DNA of 64,000 bases from positions 62,001 to 126,000 of the forward strand of contig CAVQRB010000006.1 in assembly GCA_963715055.1 (NCBI GenBank), given 5' to 3'. Shown in pieces: positions 61,961 through 64,000 of this stretch. The notes beneath the pieces were generated by a model. It had not been told where the DNA came from. It worked only from the letters and a program-made list of their open reading frames with translations, and did no database searches. This DNA is from CAVQRB01 sp963715055 (GTDB lineage: Bacteria; Pseudomonadota; Alphaproteobacteria; Rhodobacterales; Rhodobacteraceae). The position numbers and the translations under genes were made by a program. The number at the start of each line of letters is the position of its first letter. Within the stretch, counting starts at the first letter, position 1.

Positions 61961-62722
61961 ATGTCAGACCTGACCGAACAGCGCAGCTACGGCTGCGCCA
62001 CCTGGAACATTCACCGCGCGCGCGGTGCGGACGGGCGTGTAGACCCGGGCCGGATCATGCAGGTGATCTCGAACGAGATCGCGGGCGTGGTCCCCGATGT
62101 CCTCGCCCTGCAGGAGGCCGACGCTCAAGAGCCACCCTATGCAGGGCTGCTCGACATGGCGCATATCGAAGCGGCTACCGGGCTGCACTCGGTGCACCGG
62201 GAGCCCGAGAGCCGCTGGGGCTCGGAAAGTCATGGGTTTCTCGGGACCATTCTCCTCCTGCACCCCGAATTTCAGCTGCACCGGCTGGAACTCGTCGATC
62301 TGCCCGGTCACTATCCGCGCGGCGCCGTGGTCGTCGAGGCGCACCGCCACGGGTGCGATCTGCGAATCATCGCGACGCATCTGTCCTTGCTGCAAGGGCT
62401 CAGGGCGCTACAGATGCGCACTCTGGGCCAGCACATCGCGCGCCGCCCGCGCATGCGCACGCTTTTGGTGGGTGATCTGAACGAGTGGCGCCCCTGGGGC
62501 GGACTGGCGCTGTCGCGGCGTTTCTTCGGCTCGACCCTGCGCGGCCCGGCGGTGCCGAGCTTTCCGGCTCGACGTCCCTTCCTGTCGCTCGACCGTATCC
62601 TGAGTGACGACGCCGGGGGAGTAACGGACGTGCGGGCGCTCGACAGCCCGCAGATCCGCCTTGCCTCCGATCACCGCCCCCTGACGGGCCGGATCGCAGT
62701 GACACCGGGGGATCGCATCTGA
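61961..62722 (+). CDS. Endonuclease/exonuclease/phosphatase (EEP) family protein
   Basis: A 253-residue metal-dependent phosphodiesterase. The motifs of the fold are visible: CATWNIHRARGADGRVD, VLALQEADAQEP, LVGDLNEWRPWG and the C-terminal LASDHRPLTGRI, which carry the catalytic Asn, Glu, Asp and His. It is followed 99 bases later by a CDP-alcohol phosphatidyltransferase, so the substrate may be a lipid or phosphoester, but nucleic acid is possible. Confidence 0.85.
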   Translation: MSDLTEQRSYGCATWNIHRARGADGRVDPGRIMQVISNEIAGVVPDVLALQEADAQEPPYAGLLDMAHIEAATGLHSVHREPESRWGSESHGFLGTILLLHPEFQLHRLELVDLPGHYPRGAVVVEAHRHGCDLRIIATHLSLLQGLRALQMRTLGQHIARRPRMRTLLVGDLNEWRPWGGLALSRRFFGSTLRGPAVPSFPARRPFLSLDRILSDDAGGVTDVRALDSPQIRLASDHRPLTGRIAVTPGDRI

Positions 62723-62821
62723 TGGCATCGATGTGTCCTGTCGGGTGGTTGAAATCGCTTTGTAAACTCTACATGACGCAGGATGTTCGATGAAGCAGCG
62801 CCTCCTTGCAGGAAACCGGTC

Positions 62822-63571
62822 ATGACAGCGACCTCCAGACTTCTGACAGCCCTGCCGGTACGAGGTGTCGTGGGCGCGCGTCGACAGGCGGGGGTTCTGA
62901 TCGGTTTGCTCGCGCCCCTGGTTTTCATCGGGGCCGTTGCCCTCGACCCGGCGCATGGGGTGGCGGCTGCCGGTGTCGCCACGGTGCTCTTCGGCGCGGC
63001 GGGACTGGTCGCGCTCCATGCCATGGGGCGCTACGATAGCGCCCACGCCGGTTTTGGTGCCGCCAATTCGGTCACGCTCATTCGGCTTGCCTTGCTCTGT
63101 CTCCTGTCCGTCGGGCTGATCCGGAGCGAGGTATTGGCAACATCGGGCCTCCTGGTCTTCGCCATCGCGGTCTTTGCCCTGTCGCTCGATGGTCTGGACG
63201 GGTGGCTGGCGCGCCGCCTGGGCACGGCCACCGCCTTCGGCGCGCGTTTCGACATGGAGGTCGATGCAGCGCTCGCCTGCCTGCTGTCGCTGGTGCTGCT
63301 CGTGTCCGGGCGGGTCGGGCCCGAAATCCTTCTGCTCGGCGTGATCCGCTATGTCTTCGTCGCCGCCGGCATGATCTGGCCCTGGCTCAAGGCGCCCTTG
63401 CCGGAGCGTTTCGGCCGCAAACTGGTCTGCGTCGTCCAGATCGCAACGCTTTGCCTTCTGCTCCTGCCGGGAGTGCCGCCCCTCGCCGCGCAAGGGCTGG
63501 TGATCGGGACCGCGGGCCTTTTGCTGTGGTCTTTTGGCCGCGACACGCTCTATCTCGCGAGACACCGGTGA
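62822..63571 (+). CDS. CDP-alcohol phosphatidyltransferase family membrane enzyme
   Basis: A 249-residue polytopic membrane protein. The diagnostic motif, in two overlapping parts DGLDGWLARRLG and FGARFDMEVDA, fits D-G-x2-A-R-x8-G-x3-D-x3-D of CDP-alcohol phosphotransferases. It would transfer a phosphatidyl or related group from a CDP-lipid to an alcohol; the alcohol is not predictable. Start ATG 62822 has AGGAAA upstream. Its stop overlaps the next start (GTGA). Confidence 0.88.
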   Translation: MTATSRLLTALPVRGVVGARRQAGVLIGLLAPLVFIGAVALDPAHGVAAAGVATVLFGAAGLVALHAMGRYDSAHAGFGAANSVTLIRLALLCLLSVGLIRSEVLATSGLLVFAIAVFALSLDGLDGWLARRLGTATAFGARFDMEVDAALACLLSLVLLVSGRVGPEILLLGVIRYVFVAAGMIWPWLKAPLPERFGRKLVCVVQIATLCLLLLPGVPPLAAQGLVIGTAGLLLWSFGRDTLYLARHR

Positions 63572-64000
63572 AACCTTTCCTCGGGTCGCGCGTGTTTCGA
63601 CTGCTGGTCGCGGCATTGGCACTCTATGCGCTGCTGGCCGTGCCGTCCTCGAAGGACGCCCTTGCAGCGGCCTTCACGCGCTTTCCGCTCGAGTGGGCCG
63701 TGATCGTTCTGGCCGTTCTGGTCTGGCCGTCGATGGTGCGCGCCACGCCTGCCGTGGCAATCGCGCTGAGCGCCGTGATCGTTCTGGTCTCGGTGCTGAA
63801 AGCGGTCGACATCGCGATGCTCACCTCGCTGAACCGGCCTTTCAATGCGGTCGTGGACATGTTTCTGGTCAGGGCCGGGCTGAACGTGCTTCAAGGCAGC
63901 ATCGGCACTGCCGCGACCGCTCTGGTGATCGTCCTCGCGGCCCTCCTGCTTTTCGGTATTGGCTTTACGGTCTATCTGGCGCTGCGGTCCATCGCTGCGG
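63568..64000 (+). CDS. N-terminal part of an integral membrane protein, cut by the window edge
   Basis: The GTG at 63568 overlaps the preceding stop and opens a frame that runs off the right edge (about 144 residues). The visible part is hydrophobic, with probable transmembrane helices such as LLVAALALYALLAVP, WAVIVLAVLVWPSMV and ALVIVLAALLLFGIGFTVYL. The layout resembles the membrane part of LtaS/sulfatase-type enzymes, but the catalytic domain lies outside the window, so this is a guess. It is coupled to the phosphatidyltransferase gene. Confidence 0.7.
   Translation, partial: MKPFLGSRVFRLLVAALALYALLAVPSSKDALAAAFTRFPLEWAVIVLAVLVWPSMVRATPAVAIALSAVIVLVSVLKAVDIAMLTSLNRPFNAVVDMFLVRAGLNVLQGSIGTAATALVIVLAALLLFGIGFTVYLALRSIAA

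Overview
The window is a gene-dense, GC-rich stretch of an alphaproteobacterial chromosome, most likely from the Rhodobacteraceae (Roseobacter group). This follows from the conserved blocks dnaG-rpoD, nrdR-ribD...ribE-ribBA-ribH-nusB and soxBDAG, from a CarD regulator, from an MmcB repair gene behind a GTTC-N7-GTTC SOS box, from an alpha-type tRNA-His without G-1, and from a 6S RNA of alphaproteobacterial form. There is no sign of a prophage, transposase, CRISPR array or rRNA operon. Most of it is core chromosome with small accessory inserts.

Layout. 0.4-8.6 kb: glutamate dehydrogenase, a VOC protein with an AraC regulator, and the heterotetrameric sarcosine oxidase operon soxBDAG. 8.7-14.6 kb: a small secreted protein, DnaG primase, RpoD, a probable PD-(D/E)XK-fold protein overlapping the rpoD stop, an HlyU-family protein and YjbQ. 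14.7-23.8 kb: nrdR and the riboflavin genes, split by an opposite-strand capsule cassette kpsS-kpsD-kpsC, and ending in nusB. 23.8-26.0 kb: a small membrane protein, an unlisted 38-residue ORF with its own promoter, the 6S RNA on the minus strand, SOS-controlled mmcB, a GNAT acetyltransferase and tRNA-His. 26.1-27.3 kb: a lipoprotein with collagen-like repeats next to a 477-base AT-richer gap. 27.3-31.9 kb: RluD, RpoH, a DksA-type zinc-finger protein and a class III nucleotide cyclase with a helical-repeat tail. 32-39.4 kb: PepF, a membrane protein with a duplicated C-terminal domain, a DNA ligase/exonuclease repair pair, a lysophospholipase, an SCP2 protein and a TPR protein. 39.5-43.9 kb: a SUV3-like helicase, an S4 RNA-binding protein, a 7Fe ferredoxin and CarD. 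43.9-49.4 kb: cobS/cobT, Lrp and a Kef-type antiporter, and hppD. 49.5-55 kb: a large unknown membrane protein that looks like a fusion of PilM/GspL-like and GspC/PilP-like parts, a SIMPL protein, MetY and a glycosyltransferase-like protein. 55.1-60.9 kb: a polyamine cluster (acetylpolyamine amidohydrolase, N-carbamoylputrescine amidase, potABC and a frameshifted substrate-binding protein). 61.2-64 kb: YceI, an EEP-family phosphodiesterase, a CDP-alcohol phosphatidyltransferase and a membrane protein cut by the window edge.

Functional themes. Two principal sigma factors (RpoD, RpoH), 6S RNA, CarD, a DksA-like protein and NusB put much general transcription control in one window. The 55-61 kb block links uptake of polyamines to two enzymes that can release putrescine from acetyl- and carbamoyl-conjugates; its binding-protein gene is broken in this sequence. 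The least explained items are the 741-residue fusion at 49.5-51.7 kb, the collagen-like lipoprotein at 26.1 kb, the duplicated-domain protein at 34.0 kb and the rpoD-overlapping nuclease-like gene at 13.1 kb. I found no convincing wholly new multi-gene system.
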